Source: Pyxicephalus adspersus
Taxonomy: Eukaryota; Chordata; Amphibia; Anura; Pyxicephalidae
Assembly (NCBI RefSeq): GCF_032062135.1
Contig: NC_092863.1
Span: 17,558,428-17,622,427 of the forward strand
Direction: 5' to 3'
DNA: 64,000 nucleotides
The position numbers and the translations under genes are program-made. The notes under the pieces are model-generated. The model had not been told where the DNA came from. It searched no databases and was given only the letters and a program-made list of their open reading frames with translations. Within the stretch, counting starts at the first letter, position 1. The number at the start of each line of letters is the position of its first letter. Shown here in pieces: positions 13,127-24,882 of this stretch.

Positions 13127-13361
13127 GGCTACGTACACACGTGCAATGGTTCTTCTCCGATAATCAGCTGACGACCGTTCTGGCAAATCCACGATCGTAA
13201 TGGAGTGAAGGGGAGAGAGCACAGTGGGGTGCCACTACTTCATTCTTCTCCCTCCCCTCTCCATAGAGCAGGAAGGTGCTGTATGTACAGCGCTCGTTCA
13301 TGCATCCTGCACTCGTGAAAGATTCTTTCCAACGACAATTATTGCACGTGTGTACGTAGCC
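13127..13361. mobile_element. MITE with GGCTACGTACACACG ends and TAA duplication
   Basis: The ends are GGCTACGTACACACGTGCAA and its near-perfect inverse TTGCACGTGTGTACGTAGCC. TAA occurs on both sides (13124-13126 and 13362-13364). The three-base TAA target duplication suits the PIF/Harbinger superfamily. There is no coding sequence. Confidence 0.8.
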
Positions 13362-15225
13362 TAAATTAGATACAAGTTATGGCTTTTATCTTCCAATTTT
13401 CTGATATATATGGCAACAAATTAAGTAAACACAGTTCCTAGTAAAACTGACCACATAAGGTCCAGAACAATAAGGGAGGTATTTGCCCATGTTAAAGTGT
13501 GTGGTTGATACCCAAGTTATGACTCAATTTCTGCTAGATCTCTACTATTCTAAAAAGAAAATTGTTGCTATCTTGTTTAAAAAGATCTAACCTCCTGGGC
13601 TGTCATCCTGATTTTTGCTTTACATTTCTGGGTTGAGGAAATAAAGCATGCATTATACAAATCGGTCATAAATTGCAGGCCATGGTGTAGATCCTGCAGA
13701 AAAAAAAAGATAGTGGGAGAGCTGGATCTCATGACTTTAGCAGATCATATCACTGGACTCTGCTCTAGGAACTTTTGCTTTCTTGTATTAAAATAAGTGT
13801 GGATTTCCCCCTTTTTTTAAAGCTTTTGCAGCTTTATAAATTAGCTCCATCACAAGTCAGGGCCTTCAAACACGTCAATGGGTCAGCAATGCCAAATGAC
13901 TTGTAGTTATAAAAAAAACTGTGATTAGGAGAAAAAAAATCTGCTACTGATTTCTTCTCTCAAGGCTAGTTTCCTGGCTGTCATGCTAATCGTATGGCTT
14001 CAAACATTTTTGACCCCTACTTTAAACAAATTTGCAAATTAAGAGGCCGACATTATAATGGGGTTTTTATAATCCATTTTTTTTATTGTTCAATCACCAC
14101 ATTTTAAACATTTATTAAAAAGCAATCAGATATTATTGGTGGAAAACAGTGATTGAACACCATACTGTAATACCAGTACTGATCCATTTTTTAAACAAAA
14201 GTGTCAAAAAGGGTGCCTGAAACCAACACTTTCCATTTTAGCCTACAGCCTTCACCAGTATCAAAGTGTCAAATACTATTTGGCAATCGAAATGTGGCGA
14301 TCAGACTTGATAAATGTGGCGTTCACTATTTTTAATACTAAACATGTTGATATTCGAAATGTGGGGAACCTACTGAAAAAGAAATCATTTTAGCAGATCA
14401 GCATTTTTATAAATGGAGCAAATTTAATTTTTCTTGGGAAAAGACTGTTTGTCATTTGATAAATAAACATCTTAGAGTTCTGACTTAACTCTGACCTTGC
14501 TTTTTCAAAGAGACAGTCAGACTTCTAGGGGAAATTAGCAAACACAGCGGTGAATTGCTTTCAGAACAGGTTACCTTTAAGGATGAAAGCCCCAGAACAT
14601 TTTCAAAGTCAGCAATGGCAGCTTCCATATTTCTGTCTTGAAAGGATCCCTTGAAACTTTGATCGTTGTAGTTTTGCATTTCCCTGTTACACCCCCAGAG
14701 ATTTCTTGTGGATCTTTGATTATAAAGCAGCATAATTCTCCATGTAAGTTTTTTCTTTAACATGAAACAATGTCAGGTTTAAAAAATATAAGTTTTGAGT
14801 TTCAGTGCTTTGAAAACAACATCTTACAGAGGCACAGAAAATAAGAGGCTCTCCCATGGTCCTTTAAATACAGAACGGGTATTAATAAAATCCTTCTTTA
14901 CAGGGACTTAAAAATAAAAGCACTGTTGCCCTGCAAGTATGGAAAACAAAAAAGGCACTAGCGCTCAAAATCATTACCTGAACCTCTTCAATCTAACTTT
15001 CCACCTGTACACTTAGTAGAAACAGCTTTTACAAAAAGTAGCCAAAGATATCACAAGGGGACTTTTCTCTCCTCTTTCTGGATTTTGTCTCTGCTTTTAA
15101 TACCATGGATCACCTTGTCTATATCAAACCCAGTAATCTATTGGTATTGGCAAGACCAGACTGCACATTCCTATTCTCATTCAAGGGTAGCACTTCTTCT
15201 CCCACTTCCCTCCATATCAGTGTAA
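13362..15225. other. Intron with traces of a dispersed repeat
   Basis: Short blocks at about 13590-13640 and 13970-14000 share GGCTGTCATGCTGAT-like words with 17322, 46625 and 55945, suggesting an old dispersed family I cannot name. No gene is seen. Confidence 0.4.
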
Positions 15226-15657
15226 AGCTGCGTACACACTTCCAATTTTTATCGTTGGAAATGAACGACGAACGAACGACGAACGATCGATTGGTCAAAA
15301 ATCGTTCGTAAAAAAAGTAACCGACGCCGACGAACGAGAATAGTCGCTGGAAATAAACGACCGGACCGGCGGATCGGATTGGACAACGATCGTTTACCAT
15401 CTATCGCGTGTACGGTCGTTCATTGATCGTCCATGGTCTGAGCATGCGTGATGAACAAACGTTCGTTCACTTCCTGTCGTGCACGTCACTTCCTGTATCG
15501 CTCAAACGATCGCATCTATTGTGTGTACAATATCTGCGAACGATCGTGTCGTTATCTGCATGTACAGGATCGGTGCTATACGATCGTTCGCCGATATCGT
15601 GCAGGATCGTTCGTGGTTCATTTACCAACGATAATTATTGGAAGTGTGTACGTAGCT
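15226..15657 (+). mobile_element. MITE, long-TIR family, copy 1
   Basis: The ends AGCTGCGTACACACTTCCAAT and its inverse are flanked by TAA on both sides. Subterminal AACGAACGACGAACG-type repeats extend the inverted repeat to about 60 bases. The interior is CpG-rich and nearly identical, inverted, to the copy at 61986-62420. A 140-codon frame starting at 15408 is a by-product of this repeat: the same reading appears in the other copy, but it has no family features. Confidence 0.85.
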
Positions 15658-16609
15658 TAACTCAAAGCTCAGTCTTAGACCTGTATTATTCTGTCCTTAA
15701 ACCTTCACTCTTTGCAAACTCATATTCTCCTTCAGCCTTTAACACCATTACTGTGCAAATGACACACAAATGTATTTGTCCACTCCAGAATTGTTTCCTC
15801 CAGTACTTTGATGCTACCTGTCAGCCATGACATGTGGATGGCTGACTTATACCTAAAATTCTAATCATCTTCTAACCTTCACCTTCTAATGTTCTCACTG
15901 ACATCTCTATAAATAAGTCATTTTCCTCACCCTACAAACACGCTAAGGTGCCACCTTGACTCCATAGTCTTCTCCACCCGACACGTGCAGTACACTGGTT
16001 CTGCCACCTAAACCTGTGGAACATCTCTAAAATATGCTTGTTCCCATCTCTAGAGACCACCAAACTACTGTTACACGCCCTCATTTTTTTCCCACACCCA
16101 CTTCTACTACGCATCACTAGTATTTCACTAACTAGACACCTACAATATATAATGATTGCTGCAGTAGACTTCTCTGTTTTTCCCATTACTCTTCATCTGC
16201 TGCCCTTCTTCAGATTAAAGTTACTTTGATTTACTGTTAAATTCCGGTCACGGCTCCTGTCCCGCTTACATTTCTAACCCAATGCAGAAATACGCCCCTT
16301 ACCAACCTCTTTGCTCCCCCAATGACCTACTAATTACTTCTTCACTTATAACCTCTTCCTACACAGAACTCCAAACATGGCTAGGGCTTACCCTACTCAA
16401 TGGAATTTCCTTGTCCCATTAAGTGGGAAACACACCTGGCAATGCATTACAGCAATACCCAGCAATGCTTTATACATGTAAGTACAATGCATTTAATGCA
16501 CATCCATGCTTTAGATGTGACATGGTCCAGAGAAAAGAAGGGAAAATTTGAAATCTTTATAAACATTAGGTGTATAAACAAGGTTTGAGCCAAGATTATG
16601 AGGGTATAA

Positions 16610-16855
16610 CCCCAAACTAGCAGAAAGAAAGTTCAAAGCTAACCTTAGAAAGTATTATTTTACCTGAAGAGTAGTTGATGCTTGGAACAGATATCCAGCA
16701 AAGGTAGCGAGTCGGTCAGTTGTAAGTGAATTAAAACAAGCCTGGACAAACAAAGATCTATAATCTGATTAAAAGGTAAAATAAAAACACAAAAAGGACC
16801 ATTTTGGTCTTTTAAGTCATCACTCTTTTATGTTTCAATGTCAATGTTTCTAGAT
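16610..16855 (+). mobile_element. CR1/L2-like LINE 3' fragment
   Basis: At 16647-16752 the plus strand reads RKYYFT, a stop, then RVVDAWNRYPAKV and SELKQAW. This is the C-terminal signature of CR1/L2-clade ORF2 proteins (YFTxRVVDAWNxLPxxV). It is followed by a 3' UTR with TTTTGGTCTTTTAAGTCATC and a T-rich tail, usual for such elements in frogs. The internal stop and loss of all upstream domains make it a dead 5'-truncated copy. Confidence 0.75.
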
Positions 16856-18264
16856 TATAGATAAAATGTAATACAATGAAAAGAAATGCATACAGATTAC
16901 TCATTATCACAGCAATGGACCACAAGAAAACAGAGTCTTGGGGCTATTTATTCCAATAGAGTCAGTCCGGAAACAAGAAATTAAATTACTTTATAGTTCT
17001 AAAGAGTTTGACCTCAAACCAAAGTGCAGAAAGTGTCACCAGAACAGGAAGCCAGAGGAAATCTCCCAAAAGACGCACAGGGAGAAGAAAAGTCTATTAA
17101 GTAGTTTTTATTGCTGTTGAGCTTTCTATGATGTCCCTCTGAAAAGCATTTATTCTTCTAACAACTTTCACCTGGACAAATAAAGAGGTCAGGATAAAAT
17201 TTCCACAGACTACAATAAAACCAGGGAGATTCTAACCGTTCCCTGGGGCATGGAACATGTACTAAGTGAACTATGTAAAGCTGTCATTGTTGACCTCCTT
17301 AAAATAATAATAATTACCTGGCTGTCTCTTGCTTTAGAACTTGAAATCCTGTCCTTGGATCAATGAAAACAAATTAAATCAAAAACACCTGATTGGTATA
17401 TTTGTTCCAGGTGACTCCAATTCTTAACGACTCTGGGCTGAATTACTAAAGGATATTAGGCTGTTCACTTATCAAGGTAAATTCCTTGCAAGGGACAAGT
17501 CACTTAGCTTGGTGAAAATTTACTTTGTAAAAAATACTTAATCACATACAAGGAATTCTAAAATAAATACATAAAAAATGGGTTTTTCCTTGCACAATAT
17601 TGGATTGTTAAAGTCAGCAGAGCTCTACATCCTTTACTAAGCTAAGTGAAATATTCCCATCAAGCAGACAATTTATTTTTCTATGTGAACAAACTATATT
17701 CCTTTGTATTAAATTAATTAGTAAATCAGTCCCACTAGATCAGCAAAGATCTAGCCTTCTCCGAAGGGATTTTCAATCTGCAGCTTTCAATTAATTAATG
17801 GCTGGCAATCTTGCCATGTGTCTGTGTTTCTGTGACGAGGGGGCCATCTTTGTAGAAGAGAAGTGCATGCCAGAGCTGATGACTGTTGGGGGAAAAACAC
17901 AAGAACGAAGGGTATGGGAAGCATCGATCCGCAGAATAAATTAGGCAAAAGCAGGTAGATTCATGCAATGCAGGTCTTCAGGTACACATTCCCCTATAAA
18001 AAGACTAAGACTTGCAGTCACAGTGCCTCTCAAACAGCAGATATACAACTATGAGGCTCTGGGTTGTAGAAGGAATCCTAGACACAATAAGCACAATTAT
18101 ATTTCTAGAAATTCCCTACATAATAAAGCATAGCATATGTCTAAATGTGACATTAGAGCAGATATACTGTTAAACCACACCAATACATATCCCATCCGTC
18201 ACGTCAAATATATTCATACTTCTGGATTGGAATTTAGATTGATTGTGTAAATTGTCTTATGTGT
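16856..18264. other. Intron, no gene recognised
   Basis: Unique-looking AT-rich sequence. A CCTGGCTGTC...TTGCTTTAG block at about 17322 belongs to the unnamed dispersed family also seen near 46625. Confidence 0.5.
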
Positions 18265-18332
18265 ATTATTATTATTAAACAGGATTTATATAGCGCCAAC
18301 ATATTACGCAGCGCTGTACATTATATAGGGAT
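18265..18332 (-). mobile_element. SINE 3'-end fragment with ATT tail
   Basis: An ATT run is followed by AAACAGGATTTATATAGCGC and CAACATATTACGCAGCGCTG. This is the reverse complement of the 3' end of the tRNA-promoter SINE type at 55271, and it is truncated soon after. Confidence 0.7.
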
Positions 18333-18733
18333 GAGTACTAACTGACTGCTAAGCAATGAACTGTAGTCCAGTTTTAGTAGGCTTCTTCAACTGAGGCTGC
18401 AGATTCTCATCTTGGTATATTTTGTGTTTTACATCCTCTGTCTCTAAATGTAATGATTGGTAAGGAGTACTATTGGTGTTCAAATTCTGGTTGTCCTTAT
18501 ATTCAACCTCAATATGGACGTTCAAATTTGGATAAACCCGACCCGAAAAACACGGGATTCCAAAGCGCAAATTCGGTGTTTTGAATTTTGGAAGGCCCCT
18601 TTAACAAGGTGACTCCCAGATGTCCAACCATGGGGAATAAGTACAGGGGTACATAAAAGGTATTATGTATTATAATGTATCTTTTTATTATATATCTTTT
18701 TAAATGTATTTGGAGGCTGTAGAAGCTCTACAC

Positions 18734-19155
18734 CAGAAGTTAGCAAACTCTGGCCTTTAATCCAGATACGGCCTAGCCAGTAGTCCAATCCGGCCTAATG
18801 GCCCCCTAGTCGATCCGGCCTAATCCCGGCTGGCAGGGGTCGGCAATCTGCTGCTCCGGAGCTGCATGCAGCTCTTGAGCCTCCTTGTTATGCCTCCCTT
18901 CCTTATTTACTGCGACCGGCGTTCCGCTGCCAGGGTAAGGGGACATTCCCTCTCCTCCGTATGCATTGCGGAGGAGAGAGATTTCCCTTAAAGGGCGTTC
19001 CCTCTCTTCTGTATGCATTGCAGGGCAGAGGGATTTCCCTTCAGGGGCTTTCCTGGTGGGGGGCAGAGCCATCAGCGCGGGATTCGAGTCTGACCTAGTG
19101 TGCCTTCTTGACCCCCTAAAAAGGCCTAGTAGCCAAAAAAGTCTGCTGACCCCTG
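18734..19155 (-). mobile_element. hAT-Charlie-like element, CAGGGGTCAGCAAAC family, short copy
   Basis: The ends CAGAAGTTAGCAAAC and GTCTGCTGACCCCTG form an imperfect inverted repeat. The eight-base flanks CTCTACAC and CTCTATAC match at seven positions, the target duplication size of hAT elements. The interior has a roughly 47-base tandem duplication around TATGCATTGC. It belongs to the family at 33392-33943 in opposite orientation, without the transposase remnant. Confidence 0.8.
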
Positions 19156-20407
19156 CTCTATACAGTCCTGTAAAATAACCAGAATTTTCCCCCTATTGAC
19201 TTTAATAGTGTTTGAATTCAATGTTTGATCACCCAAACAAAATTGGCTTTTGAATAGCCATCAAATCGAATAGTGATATATTCGACCAACACTAGTAAGG
19301 AGCCTACAATGGGCAGAGCTGAGAATACCTGGTCTCTAGAACCAATGTTATCAAAATACCACCAGTGATTTTAAATAACTGGGTAATGCAGGGCAGGTCC
19401 TGGGCATATAGATTGTGTCACCATAATTCATTTTAAATGGGGCATGCTTTAAGTTAAAATGCAAATTTAGTATGAATCAGCAGTAAGAAACCAATGATAA
19501 AGCCACCAATCTGAAACCTAATACTAATTTAGCGATCTACATTTAATTTTGAAGACAAATCTCTATAATCCAAAACACCCATAATATCATAGATAGTTGA
19601 TTACTATACGATCTTTTCAATCGCATAGCAAAAAAAAATCGTACCGCTTCTTCATCTAAAATTGACATTATCGTTTATGCAGAGATCAGTATTCTGCACA
19701 TTACCCATAGCATAAACATGCACACAGTGATTCACACAGACAGCAGAGAGTTGTGTGAAGAAGGAGGGGGTAGAAAACACATTTCTCTGCTCTCAATACT
19801 GTGAAATGACATCACATTCACAGTAAACTTTCCCCCTGGGGCACATTAAAGATGGCTTGCACTGATTCCCTACCAGCTGCTTCATGAATCCTCTCTGATA
19901 ACTACATAACCGGAATAGTCTCTGACTAAATTCACAGCAAGCCAGAGGGGCCCTCTAGCACCGTTTCCCCTCCGCTGTGCTTTCATCTTCCTCTCTAGTT
20001 TGTCATGTCGCTCCCCTGCCTGTATAGTCTGGGGCTCCCGTGCTTCGCCCCAACCCCATCTCCATTCTCTCAGGCATTCTGAAGTCTCTTTCTAGTGCTT
20101 ACCCCACTCCATACACTTGTTTTCTGGTTTAAACCTTTATTCTTTTGCATTGGAGGAATAGAACGTACATCACGCCATATTTTAGATATTTGGTTATATG
20201 TAAAGATTCTACTTCCACTGTGCTGTATGAATAATAACTAAATAAGCAGGAAATTTAAAATTCTTTAAACCAAGTAGATAAACTTACAACCGATCCACAT
20301 ATGTCTGAACTGTAAAGTTGCCTAAAATATTACCAAAGCTATTCAACTGCCCAGGGGAGAACACCACTATGCAAAGTTGGCAGCTGTGCAGATTTCCATG
20401 GCACCTT

Positions 20408-20559
20408 TTATTATTTTTATTATTATTATTAAACAGGATTTATATAGCCCCAACATATTACGCAGCACTGTACATTAAATAGGGATTGCAAATGACAGAC
20501 TAATACTGAGAGTGATATAGGAGGAGAGGACCCTGCCCCGAAGAGCTTACAATCTAGTT
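20408..20559 (-). mobile_element. SINE 3' fragment with ATT tail
   Basis: Opens with ATT repeats, AAACAGGATTTATATAGCCC and CAACATATTACGCAGCACTG, then runs into GGACCCTGCCCCGAAGAGCT and ends at ACAATCTAG. It is the same type as the copies at 18265 and 58530 and is longer than the first. Confidence 0.75.
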
Positions 20560-20589
20560 CCTTGAAGCTAAAGCTGGCCTTACACTAGT

Positions 20590-20808
20590 CAAGGGTTTCT
20601 CAACCAGGTTTCTCTGGAGCCCTAGGGTTCCTCCTTAAGTTGCTAGAGGTTCCTTGAGCTGAGACTAAACATTTGCCAGATTAGTCTTTATTTAAAACTT
20701 TCTTCAATCTATTGAACATGCTTTAAAATCCCTTATAGTGGAGGTTCCCCAAAAACCTGAAAAATATTTAAAGGGTTCCTCAGGGTTAAAAAGGTTGAAA
20801 ATGGCTGC
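20590..20808 (-). mobile_element. hAT-like element, family A, inverted copy
   Basis: Starts CAAGGGTTTCTCAACCAGG and ends AAAAAGGTTGAAAATGGCTG. The block AAGTTGCTAGAGGTTCCTTG is the reverse complement of the conserved block near the end of the copy at 2988. Confidence 0.65.
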
Positions 20809-21819
20809 AATAATTGATGGGTGCATGCCCACATAAATCATGGATCTCTTCCCAATATTGATCAATAGCCTGGATTACGGCAGCACACCAATTGACCGGC
20901 ACATACAACACTAAGCCAAACGCAAGCAACCCATAGCCAATATGAGTGATACCAATCTATTTACAATACTAATTAGTAGAGATGGGTAAATATAATGAAG
21001 TGCTATTGTCTGGAGATTGCTACTGGCTGAATATCAATATCAACAAAGAATGGATATTCCCAACCCATATCAATTCAATATATTTATTAAATATTATTTT
21101 GGTTATGTGGTTATCCAATTCAGTTCAGTTTATTAAAATTATAGTATAATGTATGACCAACCTAGACCAATCAAGAGTAATTTCCTCCTGTGCTCCCCCC
21201 TCCCGGCTAAACACTGATTCCTCTAGCTCCAAATGCCAAAACATGTCAGGATGACAGCTATATGCAATGCAACAAAACCCAATTGGTTGTGGTGCAAAGT
21301 GCCCCGAGAGCATAGGAAATCAATATGAGGAAATATATCAGGTAATTATACCAGCAGTAAGTAAAATACATTTAAAGATTTTTATTGAATCAGTAACTAC
21401 TAGACTAAGGGTTGTCTGGTGTTTATGTTGCTTTGGATAAGCAAATGTTAATGCAAAAGTATTTTCGAAACAATCCCTTGAGCATTTTTACAATTCTTGT
21501 TCTCTTTTAAACATGTTTTTTTTTTTTGTTTTTCTATTGTACTTTTACTGTAAGACAAATTTACCTTACTAGACAGATGTTGTGCGTTGCGTGCGTTAAT
21601 ATACAGTATATAAAAGGCAACAGTCATTTTCTAGTGCAGTGAGTTGTTACATCAGCCCATATTGAAATAGGCCACCCTACAACAGCTGCCGTAACATAAT
21701 AACACATCATACAATGTAAATAATGGTTCTGTGTGGCAGTAAACTTTTAAAAAACAATTTATGACAGCATGTGCGCCATGATTGTTGGACTGGTATGATG
21801 CATGTATAAATTATTATAT

Positions 21820-22080
21820 CAGCCATTCTCAATCACGGTTGCTCTGAAGTATGCTGGGGGTTTCTAGAACTGTGGCTGATTGACTTATATGATGACCAAT
21901 TCATAACTCTAATGATGTTTAAGGTGTCTATAAGAGTGTTATTCCACCCACCACGGTTGAGGGGGGTATTGTTCTTACTGTCCAACCAATCTAAGTAGCC
22001 TTTTTTCCATTGACCCCCCAAAAAGTACAGGTTCCCAAGATCTGAAAATTATTTTCAGGGTTAAAATTAAAAAAAGGCAG
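21820..22080 (-). mobile_element. Diverged hAT-like element, family A relative
   Basis: The end CAGCCATTCTCAATCACGG is opposed by GGGTTAAAATTAAAAAAAGG and CAG. The closing block resembles the right end of the copy at 20590. The middle is not alignable by eye, so the assignment is tentative. Confidence 0.45.
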
Positions 22081-22171
22081 TTATATATGCTCGTTTGTTC
22101 CACCTGAAAGAAAAGTCCCAAATGATAATCAAAGAGGAGTGGACTCCTATTTGCCCAGCCTGTGATTAAAT

Positions 22172-22775
22172 ATCGTGTATCTGTGGGAGGAAGATAAGAA
22201 GAGGAAAGAGGGAAAGTCACGCTTTTGAAGGGCAACCAAAGTTAAATTTAAAAACATTGTTCCAACAACATAATTTAAAAGATTAATCTCTATAAATGAA
22301 TCCTAGGCTAACATATAACCACTAGTTTCGCAAAAGATATAGCAATATCGTTTAGTATCATACTAGGTATAGCAATGGCGGTAAGGTGTCCGACCCGACG
22401 CGTTTCGCCCGTACCGGGCTTCCTCAGGGGTAAGGGGAGACGTAGTATGATTGCTGGGGCTTTTTACCGCATTAAGAGCTTTGTGATACCGAATTGCTAC
22501 TTGTAAGTGATTTGATAGTGAGACCGATATCAATTTGGACGTACTGCTGGTGATAGAAGCTTGAAATGTTTATTCCAGGACCTTCATATGCAGAATGGTT
22601 ATGACATCTCTGTCTTAATAGAAGTAAATGACAGTGATTCAGTGATTCTCTTAATCTTTTAAATTATGTTGTTGGAACAATAAAATTTAGTGTTTTTAAA
22701 TTTAACTCTGGTTGCCCTTCAAAAGCCTGGCTTTCCCTCCCTCCTCTTCTTCTCTTTCTCCCATAGATACACAAT
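22172..22775. repeat. Foldback element with ~115-base inverted arms
   Basis: Left arm 22172-22286 and right arm 22651-22775 are near-complementary over more than 100 bases, including AGGGCAACC/GGTTGCCCT, GTTCCAACAACATAA and its inverse, and a pyrimidine-rich segment ending CCCATAG/CTGTGGG. The 364-base centre carries the hammerhead-like motif at 22393-22431. It is either a foldback transposon or two inverted copies of one element. No coding frame is seen. Confidence 0.75.
22393..22431 (-). ncRNA. Hammerhead-ribozyme-like motif
   Basis: On the minus strand: ACCC, CTGAGGA, one extra A, hairpin GCCCG-GTA-CGGGC, GAAA, CGCGTC, GGGT. ACCC and GGGT pair as stem I. CTGAGGA fits CUGANGA. The hairpin is a perfect five-base stem II. 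GAAA is invariant in the family. ACGCGT can form a minimal stem III before a GTC cleavage triplet. The extra A between the CUGANGA box and stem II departs from the canonical core. Short-stem-III hammerheads are known from Penelope-like elements. Activity is unproven. Confidence 0.5.
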
Positions 22776-24396
22776 TTATATATGCTCCCTTAACACCCAA
22801 AATAACAATCTCGGCCTACCACTGTGTAGCATGAGAACTGGAATCCTTAGCTTTCCTTGGATCCCACAAGAGTGACATCACCAGTAACCTGGTTTTAGCT
22901 ATCGGAAGTCAAGGTATATGCTTTCTTTTCCTAATTTTATTTGGGAGGAGTTCATAGAATTTTTACATTTGAAGCAATAGTCTACACAATACAATGTCTT
23001 CTTTAAATGTCACATACATTCAGACCTCAAGGAAAGCACACTACTATGAATAAGCCCTCACATTCACAGAAAAAATGTTTCATGTCATAACGTCAATTAC
23101 CCTGTCTTGCTAATTCATTGCATATAGCTTTGGTATAAATTATGCAGCAATACTAGACAGGTAATCATTGTCTCATTTCGGTGCTGAGTCCTTATAAATC
23201 GCCAGGGTTTACCTGCATGGGGCTCCTGAATACAGTGTCTAATATAAGGCCTTCTTTTTTTCTTAATTTGTGTGTCCGTTTTACAATCAGACCTAAATAA
23301 AAAATTAACCAGCTCCATCTCCCTCCCCCCAACCCCCACCCCCCAACATCAGCAGCGCGGTTCTGAACAGCTCAGCAAATAACGCAGGGCCGTGATAAAT
23401 GACAATACGAGGTTATGTGCTGAGCTGCGGAGTTTTTTTCCTCCCCTCTCTAACTTCTTTATTTAGTAGAACAAAAGCACTGTAGAAAACATGATAAATA
23501 TATCTTTATAGTAAGGTCTGTTATACTGGGGTTACAAACCCTTTCATCAACAACAGCCAGAACAAAAGGACGACAAATGATAGTCAGAGGGAAGAGGAGA
23601 GGGGAAAATTTATGTGTGTACGCAAGTGTGAGAGAAAATGTGTGCGCATATACATGGCAATCATGTTACAGCTTCTGAAGATTGAGTGAAATATCTCTAT
23701 AATATACGTGTTATTATAAAAAGTGCCATTTTATTGCATGGTAATAAAGTTATGTAACATTTTATTATAAATTGATGGTATCCAATAAAACTGCTTTAGA
23801 GATGCATATAAATAATTTTCATTATTTTTTATTTTCTGTTAACAAAGTTCAAATGCTTCGATGATTGTCATGGAAAAAGATGTAAAATATATCGCACACT
23901 CTGTGTAGACAATGAGCAATGTTTACCCCAATTCTTTCTTCCCTGGAAGCGGATGCATTTACCCACTTTTACCCCAGGAAAGTGGAGGGCCTTTATGGCT
24001 TTTACCATCCATAAGAATAATGCAGGGCGGCCGTCCCCCTAGTTTTTGCCAGATATCACAAAGTTAACAGTTAAGGATGTAATGATAACTGAGTTGGCTT
24101 TTTCAAGTTCAAACTCCAAGGTTGTCATACTAATCCTGACTTCACTACCAAATAGGTCAATGACCGAGAGAAAGCATGCAGACAATGACTTATTAGGTAT
24201 TGAGGAAAGCATGAAATCTTTGCAGCCTGTACTTTTAAAAACCCATGACTGCTCATGCACATGTACTAAGGTGTGAAAATAATTTTTGCATGTTGCTTCA
24301 CATGAACTTTTCCAAAAAATCTTCGTTATGACAGGCCACACATACATGTTACTGCAAAAAAACACTCAAAATCCAACAAATGTGTTAATTCAAGTC
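22776..24396. other. Intron, no gene recognised
   Basis: The stretch 23340-23460 (CAGCGCGGTTCTGAACAGC onwards) is GC-richer with a TGATAAATGACA block and could be a conserved element. An inverted receptor half-site pair lies at 24154-24166. The rest is AT-rich and unremarkable. Confidence 0.45.
24154..24166 (+). promoter_or_regulatory. IR1-like nuclear-receptor half-site pair
   Basis: AGGTCA-A-TGACCG is an inverted repeat with a one-base spacer and one mismatch in the second half-site. It could be chance in 64 kb. It is listed because it lies in an intron of a nuclear receptor gene. Confidence 0.25.
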
Positions 24397-24512
24397 GCAT
24401 GGTGGCTTAGTGGATAGCACTTTACAGGACTAGCGCCCCAGGTTTGATACTTGTCCAGTTTGTTTTTCCTCTCTGAGTTGGACTCTCCAGCTTTCTCTCA
24501 CATCTCTGCATG
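24397..24512 (+). mobile_element. 5' part of a tRNA-promoter SINE
   Basis: GCATGGTGGCTTAGTGGATA matches the start of the SINE at 55271. The A box TGGCTTAGTGG fits consensus; the B box is damaged (GTTTGATAC). It is truncated about a dozen bases before the MITE at 24526. Confidence 0.65.
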
Positions 24513-24525
24513 TTAGAGAAGGTAA

Positions 24526-24882
24526 GGCTACGTACACACGTGCAATAGTTAGTTCAGACAATGGACGACTAGTGCTGTACACACGTAAGATTCTAGTCCA
24601 ATATCGGCCCTGACCAGATTAATGGACGAGAATCTTATGTGTGGACAGCACTCGTCGTCCATCGTCCGAACGAGCATCCTGACGGATCCACAGACGACGA
24701 ATGATCGCAATGGAAGTTAAAGGGGAGAGAGTGCAGCGGGGTGGCACTTAATCGTTGTCCCCAGCCTCTCTCCATAGAGCGGAGCATAGGGCACTCTTTC
24801 ATGAATCGTTCAGGGGTTAGTGGTTGGAAAGGATCGTGAAAGATCCTTTCCAATGACAATTATTGCACATGTGTACATAGCC
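24526..24882. mobile_element. MITE with GGCTACGTACACACG ends, hairpin-bearing copy
   Basis: TAA flanks both ends (24523-24525 and 24883-24885). The right end is CATGTGTACATAGCC. Inside, GTGCTGTACACACGTAAGAT is inverted as ATCTTATGTGTGGACAGCAC, a strong hairpin. First of four MITEs within 1.8 kb. Confidence 0.8.

Noticed and set aside
15408..15830. 140-codon frame matching one at 61765-62235
   Set aside because: The match is due to two copies of one MITE; the frames extend into unrelated flanks, so there is no conserved protein.
18806..19178. Frames sharing a PLKRPSSQKSLLTP-like end with one at 33333-33563
   Set aside because: The shared reading is the hAT terminal inverted repeat, which is non-coding.
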